From Fulvitalea axinellae (GTDB lineage: Bacteria > Bacteroidota > Bacteroidia > Cytophagales > Cyclobacteriaceae), in the NCBI RefSeq assembly GCF_036492835.1, contig NZ_AP025324.1:1-54475 (forward strand): 54,475 nt of DNA. Reading direction: 5' to 3'. The notes beneath the pieces are model-generated. The model saw nothing but the letters and a program-made list of their open reading frames with translations. It did not search any database and was not told the origin of the DNA. Within the stretch, counting starts at the first letter, position 1. Every line of letters starts with the position of its first letter. Positions 35,013 through 44,568 of the stretch are shown one piece after another. Both the position numbers and the translations under genes were made by a program.

Positions 35013-35067
35013 CCGTCGCCGGGTTCCTACCCGGTGATCACCCAAACTGCAAGGTTCCGACCTTGCC
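35013..35067. repeat. Two-hairpin element, copy 5
   Basis: CCGGGTTCCTACCCGG, spacer TGATCACCCAAACTG, then CAAGGTTCCGACCTTG. This is the cleanest copy. Confidence 0.85.
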
Positions 35068-35120
35068 TTTTAAAATAGAAGATTTACACCTACCACAATC
35101 ACTCTTTTACCTTCAGTCTC

Positions 35121-37694
35121 ATGTCACAGTCAAGGACCCAAATATCACAGGAAGAATTTATACAAGAATTAAAAGGTGCAAAATCAGAGCAACGGGAGGC
35201 TAAGTTTTCAAGCAGAATATTTGATTTTGTATTTCCACTTGGATCAGTTTTTAGTGAAGAGCATGTTCAAAACAAACGATTAGAAAAAAGAATAGAAATA
35301 CCGATTTCATTCGAAAACTGCGAGTTTAAGAAAGAGTGGGATGTATCAAGAGTGAAGTTCGAAGAGGAAGTAAATATTACACACTCTGTATTTTGTAAGA
35401 CAGCTAACTTCTCCAAGACAACATTCGAGAAGAAAGCTGATTTTAACAATTCCGAGTTTCAAGGCGACACTTCCTTTCACGAAATCAAGGTTAAAAAAGA
35501 AGCTTCATTTGAGTCCGTAAAATTTGGGATAGAAGAAGAGAAAGAGCAAACCAAACTAATATTTGGAGATTCGATCATCCAAACAACCGTGTTACAAAAC
35601 ACTTCTTTTAAGAAGGCTGAATTTTATTCAATGTCAAATTTTGAAGGAGTCTGTTTTATAGGTAACACTAGCTTCGAAAACAGTGAATTCTATAATCAGG
35701 TAATATTTGATCAAAGTATGTTCTCAAAAGATAAGGAGAACAGTCAAAACTATTTGAAATTCGATAATGCTACATTTTTCAAGAATGTGAGTCTCAAAGG
35801 GCTTTCGTGCCATTTAGTGGCTTTTTTCACCAATACTGATATCCATGAAAAATTTGACTTATCTCCATTGATAAGAGAAAGTGATAATCCTGAACGTGAA
35901 GATGATTATGAAAAAGTTACAGAGTTTCATCAGAATATAATATTCAAACCGAAAGAAGTAAAGAAGCCTAAAAGCCTCTTAATAAAAGAAGTCTCATTTC
36001 ATGAAAAATTGGATCTGGATTTACCTGTCCCCACCATTAAACTGATTTCTTGCAACTTTGGTAGTCTGAGTGGTATAGCAAAAAGCATCATTCGGACCCC
36101 CCAATCATTTGAGGAATGTTTTTTCGATAAAGACATCGAAGTTAAAAACGTAGATATCACTGAGGGCATCCTTTTTGAAGATTGGATTTTTAAAAAGACA
36201 GTTAAGTTTCCTGATCTAAAATACGAGAAAGGAATATCGTTCTCCAACTGTGAATTCAATGAAAATGTCACGGTAGATCCTAAAACCGAAAAAACGGAGT
36301 TTCTGGGGAAATTCGAAATACTAAATTCCGAAATCGGTGGAAACTTGGCGCTCCAAGGTTCCACCTTCCACCAACCCGCCGACTTCTCCAACAGTAAATT
36401 CAAACAGAATGTAACCTTCTATCAAGAAAAAGATAAAGAACACGGTATTTCCGAATGCATAGTAACCTTTAATAAGAAGGTTGATTTCGAAAATACAACC
36501 TTCGAAGGAAAAGCCATTTTCTGGAAAACCGAATTCAATGAGACCAATTTCGAAAATACCAAATTTCAGAAATTAGCAGACTTCTGGAAAGCTATTTTCC
36601 ATTCAAAAATGGAATTCAATAAGACTGATTTCAAAGAAAAAATTGTCTTTTCCTTCACCGAATTCAAGCAAGATGTTTCTTTTCTATACTCCAAGATTGA
36701 AGACCGTTTAATCATGGAGGAAACAAAGTTCGGTGCCGGATTAGACTTCTCTAGAGCTTTAATACAGGGGGATATTTCCTTTTTCAATTTTGAACCAAAA
36801 TTTACTTCGAAATCAAAAATAGGGCCTCGGTATCAACGTGAAACCTATCGAATTATTAAAAATGAACTGATTACCCAGAATAATAAAATCGACGCCACCA
36901 AATTCCATAAACTGGAAATGGAGGCATATTCAAAAGAGTTGAAGCTTAAGCCCCCGATGGATTTTCAGAAGTATGGTAGAGATGCAATAGAGCGGGTTCA
37001 ACACTTATTAATACGGTTTAAACGTAAGTATACAATTGTTGCCATAGCATTATTTAATGTATCTATATTATTGTTCGCTTCATTTATTTACGCTCCATCA
37101 TACGTTGTATTTTTAGTCCCTCTTGGTGCTATATATCTTACGCTATTGATTTGGAGTTTATTTTATAGAAAATATTCAATAACGAACATGGCAGAAATAA
37201 CCTTCGGTTATTTTGTATTTAAGCTTAAGAACTTTCGATACAAATTTGGTGATCAATCTATAAATTCGTTAAATCGACTTTCCAATTTACACGGCTTATC
37301 TTGGGTAAGGGCTTTAGTTTTTACTGTATCCATTATTATAGGTCTTTTTTCGGGTCTACTTTACTTTGGATTGGAAATAAATGCAAAGAGTGAGCACCCT
37401 TGGTCATATAAGCCAGCCACTTCTTGGTCAAATTTTTCCTACGAGGCCACAAAAAACAGCATTAGTGACGCCATGCGCCCACTAGCCCAGTTCGCAATCC
37501 CAACTCACAGAGCCAAATTCCTTAAAGACGATATCGACGCCATAATCTATGAAGGACAAACACTTCCCACAGACGCAGATCGAGACAAAAACTACAACCA
37601 CTGGTTCTACATAATCGACTTCCTATCCAGAATCTTCATCGGATACGGCATCTACCAATTCATCGCGGCCTTCCGAAAATTCAACAAAGGATAG
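35121..37694 (+). CDS. Membrane-anchored pentapeptide-repeat protein (long form)
   Basis: An 857-aa protein. Residues about 60-590 hold many A(N/D)FxxxxF-type pentapeptide units (for example KTANFSKTTFEKKADFNNSE and ADFWKAIFHSKMEFNKTDF), which fold as a right-handed quadrilateral beta-helix. A YRIIKNELITQNNKID segment links to a membrane part with two helices at about 642-690 and one at 733-755, ending FYIIDFLSRIFIGYGIYQFI. The same C-terminal module ends the shorter paralogue at 41065. AT-rich codon use contrasts with hsdR. Pentapeptide helices can mimic DNA or bind proteins. Here the module is tied to the membrane next to nuclease genes, so a sensing or anchoring role in defence is my inference. 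Confidence 0.85.
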   Translation: MSQSRTQISQEEFIQELKGAKSEQREAKFSSRIFDFVFPLGSVFSEEHVQNKRLEKRIEIPISFENCEFKKEWDVSRVKFEEEVNITHSVFCKTANFSKTTFEKKADFNNSEFQGDTSFHEIKVKKEASFESVKFGIEEEKEQTKLIFGDSIIQTTVLQNTSFKKAEFYSMSNFEGVCFIGNTSFENSEFYNQVIFDQSMFSKDKENSQNYLKFDNATFFKNVSLKGLSCHLVAFFTNTDIHEKFDLSPLIRESDNPEREDDYEKVTEFHQNIIFKPKEVKKPKSLLIKEVSFHEKLDLDLPVPTIKLISCNFGSLSGIAKSIIRTPQSFEECFFDKDIEVKNVDITEGILFEDWIFKKTVKFPDLKYEKGISFSNCEFNENVTVDPKTEKTEFLGKFEILNSEIGGNLALQGSTFHQPADFSNSKFKQNVTFYQEKDKEHGISECIVTFNKKVDFENTTFEGKAIFWKTEFNETNFENTKFQKLADFWKAIFHSKMEFNKTDFKEKIVFSFTEFKQDVSFLYSKIEDRLIMEETKFGAGLDFSRALIQGDISFFNFEPKFTSKSKIGPRYQRETYRIIKNELITQNNKIDATKFHKLEMEAYSKELKLKPPMDFQKYGRDAIERVQHLLIRFKRKYTIVAIALFNVSILLFASFIYAPSYVVFLVPLGAIYLTLLIWSLFYRKYSITNMAEITFGYFVFKLKNFRYKFGDQSINSLNRLSNLHGLSWVRALVFTVSIIIGLFSGLLYFGLEINAKSEHPWSYKPATSWSNFSYEATKNSISDAMRPLAQFAIPTHRAKFLKDDIDAIIYEGQTLPTDADRDKNYNHWFYIIDFLSRIFIGYGIYQFIAAFRKFNKG

Positions 37695-37726
37695 ATCATA
37701 CCCAATAACGCTATAAGTTACCCATG

Positions 37727-37752
37727 GTAGAGACAGGCCATGCCCTGTCTCC
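37727..37752. repeat. CATGCC palindrome, copy 13
   Basis: GTAGAGACAGGCCATGCCCT-GTCTCC, with one change in the core. Confidence 0.75.
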
Positions 37753-37773
37753 CGTTCCAATGACAAACCAACC

Positions 37774-37830
37774 GCCATCGCCTGGTTCCTACCCGGTGAC
37801 CACAAAACCTCCGGCTTCCTAGTCGGACGG
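37774..37830. repeat. Two-hairpin element, copy 6
   Basis: GCCTGGTTCCTACCCGG, spacer TGACCACAAAACCT, CCGGCTTCCTAGTCGG (partly decayed). Confidence 0.7.
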
Positions 37831-37844
37831 GCCGAAGGTCCGAA

Positions 37845-37880
37845 ATTCATTAGCCTAGGGCATTGCCCTAGGTCCACTCC
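37845..37880. repeat. CCTAGGGC hairpin family, copy 2
   Basis: CCTAGGGCATTGCCCTAGG hairpin between ATTCATTAG and TCCACT. Confidence 0.65.
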
Positions 37881-37934
37881 AATTTTAACATTCCAACGAC
37901 CTAATACCTGATACCCCATACTTAATACCCAACC

Positions 37935-38822
37935 ATGAAAAAATTCCCAAAAACCATAAAACTCTTCCTAATCGACGGCGAAGCCGACGGACGCATGACC
38001 GGAGAACTCTCCAACTGGACCGGCAAAGCCCTCCGCATCCCCCGTATCCTCGTCAAAGAATCCTACGACCGCCCCGAACTCCAAAACCCCGGCGTATATT
38101 TCCTCTTCGGAAAAGACGAAGACCAGCGCGACCTCGTCTACATCGGCGAAGCCGAAACCATCATCCAGCGCCTGCGCCAGCACCTCGACAAAAAAGAATT
38201 CTGGACCGAAGCACTAATCTTCATCAGCAAAGACGAAAACCTCAACAAGGCCCACGTCAAGTACCTGGAACACCGCCTCCACCAAACCGCCCGGAAAGCC
38301 GGCCGGCACCGGCTGGAAAACGCCACGGTGCCCGCCAAAACCTCCATCTCCGAAGCCGAACAGGCCGAGATGGAAGAATTCATCGAAAACCTCAAGCTCC
38401 TCACCGCCGCCATAGGGCACAGGGTATTCGAACCCCTAAGCCCGAAGACAACGGCCAAACAAAAAAAATCCGAACTCTTCCGCGTCAAAAACTCCCGTGG
38501 TGCCGACGCCACCGGAACACCCACCCCAAAAGGCTTCGCCGTACACAAAGACAGCCTCATGGCCACAGACCCCGTACCGTCCATGAGCGCCGGATTCCGG
38601 GCCACACGCCAAAAACTCCTCGACGACAACACCGTAATCCTGGACCAAGACGGCAACCTCCGCTTCCGCAAAGACCACGAATTCACCAGCCCCTCCACGG
38701 CCGCCGCCGTTCTGTTGGGCCGCAACGCAAACGGCCTAATCGAATGGAAACGCCCCGACGGCACCACCCTAAAACAATTCGAATCCGGCCCAACCGAAAT
38801 GCCTGAACCGGTGATAGTTTAA
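37935..38822 (+). CDS. GIY-YIG nuclease-domain protein with DUF4357
   Basis: A 295-aa protein. The GIY-YIG domain spans about residues 50-140, with GVYFLFG at 53 and VYIGEAETIIQRLRQHL at 68, giving the Tyr and Arg positions expected of the fold, and YLEHRLHQTAR with the conserved Glu. The C-terminal 75 residues (from about 220; GFRATRQKLLDDNTVILDQDG through SPSTAAAVLLGRNANGLIEW) match DUF4357, whose partner is often a GIY-YIG domain in restriction-like loci. Codon use is GC-rich, unlike the pentapeptide genes on either side. Confidence 0.88.
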   Translation: MKKFPKTIKLFLIDGEADGRMTGELSNWTGKALRIPRILVKESYDRPELQNPGVYFLFGKDEDQRDLVYIGEAETIIQRLRQHLDKKEFWTEALIFISKDENLNKAHVKYLEHRLHQTARKAGRHRLENATVPAKTSISEAEQAEMEEFIENLKLLTAAIGHRVFEPLSPKTTAKQKKSELFRVKNSRGADATGTPTPKGFAVHKDSLMATDPVPSMSAGFRATRQKLLDDNTVILDQDGNLRFRKDHEFTSPSTAAAVLLGRNANGLIEWKRPDGTTLKQFESGPTEMPEPVIV

Positions 38823-39204
38823 ATTCGATCAACATAGGGGCACTCACATAGGAGTGCCCGCCATTCAAAAAATATCCCATCACCTTTTTAACACTCCATC
38901 ATTCTTTGTAATGTTTATAAATATACTGATATTTAAAGCTATCCATACTTTTGAATACCTTGGAAAAGGCCAGTATTTTTAATTTCTACCGAATGATTAA
39001 AGAACACGAATCCTTGACCTGGACGAGGGACAAAACTTTGAAAAAATCAATAGCTATCTTAATCGCCCCAATTACCTTCATATTTTGAGTGTGGGCAGTA
39101 AAGGCCTATCACATCCAAAAAATCGACACCGACTATTTTGAGGAATAAATCTTATCCTGACTCCCCCGATAACCACCCACCCCTAACCTTTTACCCTTTT
39201 TATT
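38823..39204. other. Spacer with a hairpin and a possible gene remnant
   Basis: After the hairpin at 38832, TACTTTTG at 38946-38953 fits a Bacteroidota -7 box. An ATG at 38993 gives a 31-aa frame (MIKEHESLTWTRDKTLKK...), and another frame stays open for about 44 codons. Neither is convincing. It could be leader for the following gene. Confidence 0.35.
38832..38862. repeat. GTAGGGGC hairpin family, copy 3
   Basis: CATAGGGGCACTCACATAGG-AGTGCCCGCC; arms GGGCACT/AGTGCCC. Confidence 0.65.
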
Positions 39205-40893
39205 ATGGAAGCCAAAAGCACCATCAGAAAAATGCTAGCGGGCAACGAAATAAAAGTCCCCGATTACCAAAGAGCCTATTCTTGGGACACGCCTCAACCG
39301 GGAGTAAAGTCAAGGAAACGCACCCATACCGATGTTTTCCTCAAAGATCTTGAGGAACATTACAATACAGCCTCAGAGTCCCAAACAACCTACTATCTGG
39401 GACATTTCCTGTTTGAGAAAAATGGCGATACATTTTATATCATAGACGGCCAACAACGTCTAACCACGGTCACCATCTTTCTGTCAGCCTTGTTTGAAAG
39501 GCTAGATGAAATAAAATGTTTTTCGACCGAAAATTCGGAAGACTATATACTCCGAAAAGATACGATATGCTTTTCCACTGTTCAATATGACAATATTTTC
39601 TTCAAGGACTATGTTATTCATAAAAGTAGACTTGATACCGACGGCCTCGAGACCGAATCTGCCCGTAGAATAGCTCAAGCTTTCGATTATTTCAGGTCCG
39701 AGCTTAAAGATAAAAGCAAGGAACAATTAATCGGTCTTTTACGAATAGTTTCGGAAGCCACCTGCACTACCCACACTGTGGCTAACGAGACAGAAGCGAT
39801 ACAAATGTTCATATTCCAGAACAATCGTGGAAAACGCCCTTCAAACCTGGAAGTGATCAAAGCCCAATTTATGTACGCTGTACGCCTTCGTGCCAACGGT
39901 GACTCCGATGCGAAGATTCAAAATATCCGCCAACGTTTCGAAGATATCTACAAAGCCATTTCCCATATCGAAGGTTACATTAGCGAAGATGATGTCCTTC
40001 TTTATACATTCAGGGTATACGTGAATTCGTTATGGGAAGACAATCCCGTCGGAAAAGTCATGGCGGAGCTTAAAAAAGATTCCGCACTCATTTTTGTAGA
40101 GAACTTTACTCTGGCCCTACACCAATCCTTCGGAAGACTCAAAAATTTCTTTTCTGTGGAGGAGAAGAGGTCTATTGCTGCCCATTCGCTGATCACCTTG
40201 GGCAATTATGCTACAGCTATACCATTTGTTATAAAGGCGGGCTTGTTCAACTTGGCTCAAGATAAAAAAGATCAATTATACAAATCGCTTGAAGACCTAG
40301 CCTTGCGACATTCCATTATCGGAACCAGAGGAAAGATCACTCGACGAATTAATGATGAATTCCAAGGATTCTCAAACGAACACATTGACATTACCCCTAT
40401 TCTAGATCAAATAGAACGACTCAAGGTTTCAAAAGAATATTGGTTAAGCCATTGGAACAACACGGCGCTCGAAAACGCCCTTAAAGGGAACGTACATATT
40501 CCTGCTGCCAGATTTATTCTCTGGAAATATGAAAATCATCTGATCAGTCAAGGGAAAGGTTACGCCCCAAAACGTTTCGATGATATACAAAAGCCCGAAC
40601 TTGAGCATATAGCACCCAAAACAGAACCCAAAGAACCCAGGCATGGCTATGGGCGCTATACCGAAAGGTTTAAGAACGAATACCTGAATAATCTTGGAAA
40701 CTACCTGCTAGTTTCCAAATCCCATAATTGCCAAGTAGGTAATGTTCCCTTTTCGAAAAAACATGAGACGTACGTCCACCTCCGCCAACAACAAGAAATC
40801 CGGGACATGGTTCCCGATGCCAAACGGTGGTCCAAAAACGAAATAGGGCAACGTCAAAAGAAGTTATCTGACTTTGTTCTGCAGAATTTTTAA
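39205..40893 (+). CDS. DUF262-DUF1524 (GmrSD-like) restriction protein
   Basis: A 562-aa protein. The N-terminal DUF262 domain shows KVPDYQRAYSWD and the ParB-like nucleotide motif IDGQQRLTTV (Asp81). The C-terminal DUF1524 domain shows LEHIAPKTEP (His468) and NEYLNNLGNYLLVSKSHN followed by GNVPFSKK, the HNH-like nuclease half. GmrSD from phage-resistant E. coli cuts modified (for example glucosylated) DNA, and single-chain fusions like this are a common form. The conserved residues look intact. It lies between two pentapeptide-repeat membrane proteins and after the GIY-YIG gene, all in one direction. Confidence 0.9.
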   Translation: MEAKSTIRKMLAGNEIKVPDYQRAYSWDTPQPGVKSRKRTHTDVFLKDLEEHYNTASESQTTYYLGHFLFEKNGDTFYIIDGQQRLTTVTIFLSALFERLDEIKCFSTENSEDYILRKDTICFSTVQYDNIFFKDYVIHKSRLDTDGLETESARRIAQAFDYFRSELKDKSKEQLIGLLRIVSEATCTTHTVANETEAIQMFIFQNNRGKRPSNLEVIKAQFMYAVRLRANGDSDAKIQNIRQRFEDIYKAISHIEGYISEDDVLLYTFRVYVNSLWEDNPVGKVMAELKKDSALIFVENFTLALHQSFGRLKNFFSVEEKRSIAAHSLITLGNYATAIPFVIKAGLFNLAQDKKDQLYKSLEDLALRHSIIGTRGKITRRINDEFQGFSNEHIDITPILDQIERLKVSKEYWLSHWNNTALENALKGNVHIPAARFILWKYENHLISQGKGYAPKRFDDIQKPELEHIAPKTEPKEPRHGYGRYTERFKNEYLNNLGNYLLVSKSHNCQVGNVPFSKKHETYVHLRQQQEIRDMVPDAKRWSKNEIGQRQKKLSDFVLQNF

Positions 40894-40908
40894 ACCTTTA
40901 TTCTCCCG

Positions 40909-40942
40909 GAGCCGGCATACTCTTGTCGGCTCGACTTCTTTT
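40909..40942 (+). terminator. Terminator after the DUF262-DUF1524 gene
   Basis: GAGCCGGCA (40909-40917) pairs with TGTCGGCTC (40924-40932) with one wobble, followed by GACTTCTTTTT. Confidence 0.7.
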
Positions 40943-41064
40943 TACACGGAACGGTATTCTAAAAAATACGGGAAAGACTTACTGTTCTACACAGTAGAAT
41001 TAATAGGGCATAACTTCTAAATTACGTTTATCGATAACGACACTTTGTATCCAATTCACATAAT

Positions 41065-42777
41065 ATGGACACAATAACCCATTCTACCCCAATAACCACC
41101 GCCAAACAGCTACTTGATGAATGTTGGAACGAAGGAATCCTGTATGTCGAAAACCGGGAAATTCAAGTAACAAGCTTATTTGATCGTTCTACGCGGGAGT
41201 ACTCTTATAGTATCCGCAGCATCACTTTCCGGAATTGCATTTTTAAGAAAGAGATTGCTATGAATGCCTTTTTTCTGGGCCAGAACACTTTAGAAACCCC
41301 TATAGACTTCGGAATGTCTGTTTTTGAGGAAAAGGTAAAATTCAACACTGAGCACCTAATAGGCAAATTTAACTGTATATTCAAAAACGACACAAGCTTG
41401 GTAAGCGGTAAATTCTCTGCGAATCATATAGACCTGTCTGATGCGAAATTTAATGGAGAAGTAATAATAGCAACTCCTGATAAAGCTAACTCTGAATCTA
41501 TTATAGAAATACGAGGAGGTTCTTTCTCCCGATTTCCAAGGTTTGATATCAAACGTTTACTTTTTGATTTTTCAGGAACCAAAACATCAAAGACCAGATT
41601 CATTGGAGAGATGAATATTCCTGTCGGTACCGAAATTAAGAATAAATGGTCTTTTAGAGATTGCTTATTTGAGTGTAAAGTTATACTTGACGATGTCGTC
41701 TTCCACAGCGGCTTATCTTTTCAAAATACCCTATTCGAATCAGGTGCCAGCTTCAAGGGCACACGATTCGAAAATGGAAAGTTTGATTTCCAGGGTGTGA
41801 CTTTTGGCAATCAAAATGAGATGTCTGAAGCCGTTTTCGATAATGCCATATTCAATTCGACTGTGGAAAAGAAAACGATGAGCGGGAATGGGTTTTCGAC
41901 AGATAAATCAACAGAATACATAGCCAAAGCCCACTTCCAAAACGCCAATTTTTATAGCGAAACTACTTTCGAAAACACGACGTTCAAAGATCTGGCGGAC
42001 TTTTCCGGTGCCACCTTCCACCGTCCGCAAACCTTCCTCAAAACCGACCTACAAGGGACCACTATCTTATCCCGGGCCCGTTTCAAAGAAAACCTCCTCT
42101 TCACCTACGCCAAAATAGAGGGTAACGCCATATTTCGCCATACCCTATTCGACAAGGGCTTGGATCTCGCCTTGGCCAACATCACGGGAAAGCTCTCTTT
42201 CTTCAAAACAGAAATAAACACTTTCCCTTCCCAGCATCTCAAAGAAAAAACAGCTTACGACAATGCCGTAGAACAGCAATCGGTAATTCCCTACGAAAAC
42301 CAGCGAGAGACCTTCCGAATCATCAAAGACACACTTTACAGCCAAAACAACCGAATCGAAGGTCTCAGATTCCGTCGCTTGGAGTTAAAGGCCTTTGAAG
42401 GCGAATTGCAACAGGAAAAATGGTCCAACCCCGACAAGTTTATTAATTGCCTCAATGGACTCAGTAACAAACACGGACAAGATTGGATACGCTCAGCTTG
42501 GATCACATTAGCTCTGATACTCTCTTTCTACTGCCTTCTATTCGTTGGGATTGATTGGCCCTACCATTGGGACTGGTCCGGCGAAGCGAACGAAAAAGCC
42601 CTGACTCATTTTATACGCCACTTGGCCCAGTTCGCCCTACCAACCCACAAGATTACCTTTATGGAACAGTACAATCCCACGCCCGCCTTCTACATTATTG
42701 ATTTCCTCGCCAGAATATTTATTGGCTATGGTATCTACCAAACTGTCGCCGCCTTCCGTAAATTCGGAAAGAACTAG
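41065..42777 (+). CDS. Membrane-anchored pentapeptide-repeat protein (short form)
   Basis: A 570-aa paralogue of the 857-aa protein. Pentapeptide-type units run from about residue 50 to 400 (FQNTLFESGASFKGTRFENG, ADFSGATFHRPQTF, LSRARFKENLLFTYAKIEG). It then shares FRIIKDTLYSQNNRIEG, the GLSNKHGQDWIRSAW linker, one membrane helix (ITLALILSFYCLLFVGI), the RHLAQFALPTHK motif and the final FYIIDFLARIFIGYGIYQ. It lacks the extra two-helix unit and the long N-terminal repeats of the other. The shared C-terminal module indicates duplication with divergence of the helix face. Confidence 0.85.
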   Translation: MDTITHSTPITTAKQLLDECWNEGILYVENREIQVTSLFDRSTREYSYSIRSITFRNCIFKKEIAMNAFFLGQNTLETPIDFGMSVFEEKVKFNTEHLIGKFNCIFKNDTSLVSGKFSANHIDLSDAKFNGEVIIATPDKANSESIIEIRGGSFSRFPRFDIKRLLFDFSGTKTSKTRFIGEMNIPVGTEIKNKWSFRDCLFECKVILDDVVFHSGLSFQNTLFESGASFKGTRFENGKFDFQGVTFGNQNEMSEAVFDNAIFNSTVEKKTMSGNGFSTDKSTEYIAKAHFQNANFYSETTFENTTFKDLADFSGATFHRPQTFLKTDLQGTTILSRARFKENLLFTYAKIEGNAIFRHTLFDKGLDLALANITGKLSFFKTEINTFPSQHLKEKTAYDNAVEQQSVIPYENQRETFRIIKDTLYSQNNRIEGLRFRRLELKAFEGELQQEKWSNPDKFINCLNGLSNKHGQDWIRSAWITLALILSFYCLLFVGIDWPYHWDWSGEANEKALTHFIRHLAQFALPTHKITFMEQYNPTPAFYIIDFLARIFIGYGIYQTVAAFRKFGKN

Positions 42778-42794
42778 ACACAAGATTAAAATAA

Positions 42795-42820
42795 GGAGAG
42801 CCATGGGCATACCCTGTCTC
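42795..42820. repeat. CATGCC palindrome, copy 14 (degenerate)
   Basis: GGAGAGCCATGGGCATACCC-TGTCTC. Confidence 0.55.
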
Positions 42821-42982
42821 CCTTATCGGGTAGCCACACTCAGACCTCGGAAAACAATACATTATCAAAGACAAAATGATTGAATAAGGACAAAACACAT
42901 TGATCAAAATCTAAAAAAATAAATGATAATAATCTGTAATTTAACATTATACATATTTTTATTGGTCACAGAAGGAGTTAAA

Positions 42983-43130
42983 ACTATGCACTTCAGTGCA
43001 TCTTGCTTTTAGCTTCTAAAAAGGTTGGCCCCAGCATGAAACGAGTTTAGGTTTCTCTAAAGATAAGCTTTATACGAAGCGACTTTTAGTCGCTGTCAAA
43101 ACTATGGACTTTTAGTCCATAGTGGTTTAT
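42983..43130. mobile_element. Possible IS200/IS605-type non-autonomous relic
   Basis: ATGCACTTCAGTGCAT near 42986, AGCGACTTTTAGTCGCT near 43080 and ACTATGGACTTTTAGTCCAT near 43104 are hairpins of the sort that mark ends of IS200/IS605 elements. Both outer ones are preceded by AAAACTATG. No transposase is inside. Confidence 0.4.
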
Positions 43131-43281
43131 TTTCTTATTTATTCCAGTAAATTAATCCTATCATTAGGAAAAGGACACCTTACCGTCACCTCTCCTATTG
43201 ATGATTTTTTAAGGGATACCCATATTTCTCCCTATTCAGTAATTCCTGATACATATCAAACATCCCAAAACTTGATCGTAT

Positions 43282-43761
43282 ATGGAATACCTACGAATTC
43301 TCTTTACCCTTCTGTTCGTCACGCTTGGCGTACTGGCCAAAGCGCAAACGGCCAACCCCGCCAGCGGAGGCGGAGAAGCCTCCGGCTCCGGCGGTTCGGC
43401 AAGCTATACTGTAGGACTTGTCTCATACCAGTTCGTTATCGGACCTACCGTAAGCGTTACCGAAGGCGTACAACAGCCCTATGAGGTTCTGGAATCATCA
43501 AAAAATAAGTGTACAGTAATCCTATATCCAAACCCTACTCCCGATGTCTTCAAGCTTGATATCATAGGTGATTTTAACGAGAAAAAGGTTGAACTAAGAT
43601 TACAAAATCTAAATGGTCAAATTGTACAAATTAGAGACGTGATATTAAACGAGACGTTTGTTCCTATCGTGAAATTACCCGAGTCAGCCTATATTGTGGC
43701 TGTTTATTCAAGTGGGAAAAAGGTATGTGACTCTAAAATTATTATAAAAAATGTAAAATAA
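43282..43761 (+). CDS. Secreted protein with T9SS-type C-terminal sorting domain
   Basis: A 159-aa protein. Residues 1-22 form a Sec signal peptide (RILFTLLFVTLGVLAKAQ). A Gly/Ser-rich stretch (NPASGGGEASGSGGSASY) follows. The last 80 residues match a type A sorting domain: ILYPNPTPDVFKLDI, then LQNLNGQIVQ, and a beta strand at the end (KKVCDSKIIIKNVK). Type IX secretion is confined to the Bacteroidota, so the protein should be exported by host machinery. The passenger portion is tiny, so this may be a remnant of a larger protein or a small surface protein. The next gene overlaps it by one base. Confidence 0.8.
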   Translation: MEYLRILFTLLFVTLGVLAKAQTANPASGGGEASGSGGSASYTVGLVSYQFVIGPTVSVTEGVQQPYEVLESSKNKCTVILYPNPTPDVFKLDIIGDFNEKKVELRLQNLNGQIVQIRDVILNETFVPIVKLPESAYIVAVYSSGKKVCDSKIIIKNVK

Positions 43762-44072
43762 TGAGACAGATATTTTTAGGGCTATTGTCTTTGTTATTTA
43801 TAACGGGTGGATACGCTCAAGTTCCCGAAAAGTTGAGCTATCAGTCCATTATCCGGGATACGCAAGGGCGACTATTGCGAAACACTCAGATAGGTATGCG
43901 GATCAGCATTATCCAATCATCAGCCAACGGCCAATCCATATACACTGAAATACATACACCTACAACCAACACCAACGGTTTGGTGAATGTAGAGATCGGA
44001 ACAGGATCAGGACCACACGACTTTTCGGCGATAAACTGGACCTCAGCCCCATCACCTGGGAAGAATGCCTAA
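43761..44072 (+). CDS. Truncated secreted protein
   Basis: A 103-aa product with a signal peptide (FLGLLSLLFITGGYAQ, residues 4-19), then VPEKLSYQSIIRDTQGRLLR and TPTTNTNGLVNVEIGTG. That N-terminus is typical of a common Bacteroidota secreted family that normally continues for hundreds of residues. The family pattern stops near 44035; beyond it a different frame reads LSPITWEECLKNSPQLNGF to a stop at 44130, apparently the tail of an unrelated gene. The coding region is thus a fusion at a deletion or insertion joint and is likely non-functional. Confidence 0.6.
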   Translation: MRQIFLGLLSLLFITGGYAQVPEKLSYQSIIRDTQGRLLRNTQIGMRISIIQSSANGQSIYTEIHTPTTNTNGLVNVEIGTGSGPHDFSAINWTSAPSPGKNA

Positions 44073-44568
44073 AGAACTCGCCCCAACTCAACGGGTTCTA
44101 TCAAAAATGCTTGATACACAACAAATAGGCCGAATAACACATTTGATACGGGTACTTGTCGCAACACATAAAATGCCAGGCGCAATGGTCACCGACAGCC
44201 TGACAAGAAATATGTTTACGCTTATAGGGACCATGGCGAGGTTCGTTTGCCCTTGACAATACCTTGAAATAAGGATCCCCTTGACCAATACAACAACAAC
44301 CGAAACAAAAGAACGGGAATATTTTTAAACCAAATATTTTTTATGATCTATGTTTGTGGGCAAAAGCTATAGGCGCACAACACTACTAAGATGTACGTTA
44401 TTCTTAAATCTTATTTTTCATTTAGATATATTTTTTAGCAAATCCAATTTTTATTAGGGCCTTGTTCGATTATGAGCCTTTTATAAGACAATTTAATCAA
44501 ATAATAAATTTGATAATCACGTTATTATTTATAATTATTTACATAAAATAAAATAAAACCTAATATTT
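44073..44568. other. Spacer with gene debris
   Basis: The first 60 bp carry the end of a broken reading frame. ACACAACAAATAGGCCG (about 44118) recurs as ACACAACAAATAGGTCG near 46753 on the far side of the next gene. From 44330 the sequence is strongly AT-rich and serves as leader. Confidence 0.45.

Larger units (their letters stand above)
42778..43281. other. Spacer with IS200/IS605-like hairpins
   Basis: Apart from the CATGCC relic, 42975-43130 carries three clean hairpins (listed separately). The rest is AT-rich without a gene. Confidence 0.45.

Noticed and set aside
38993-39088. 31-aa frame before the DUF262 gene
   Set aside because: Too short and unsupported; a competing frame over the same bases is equally plausible.
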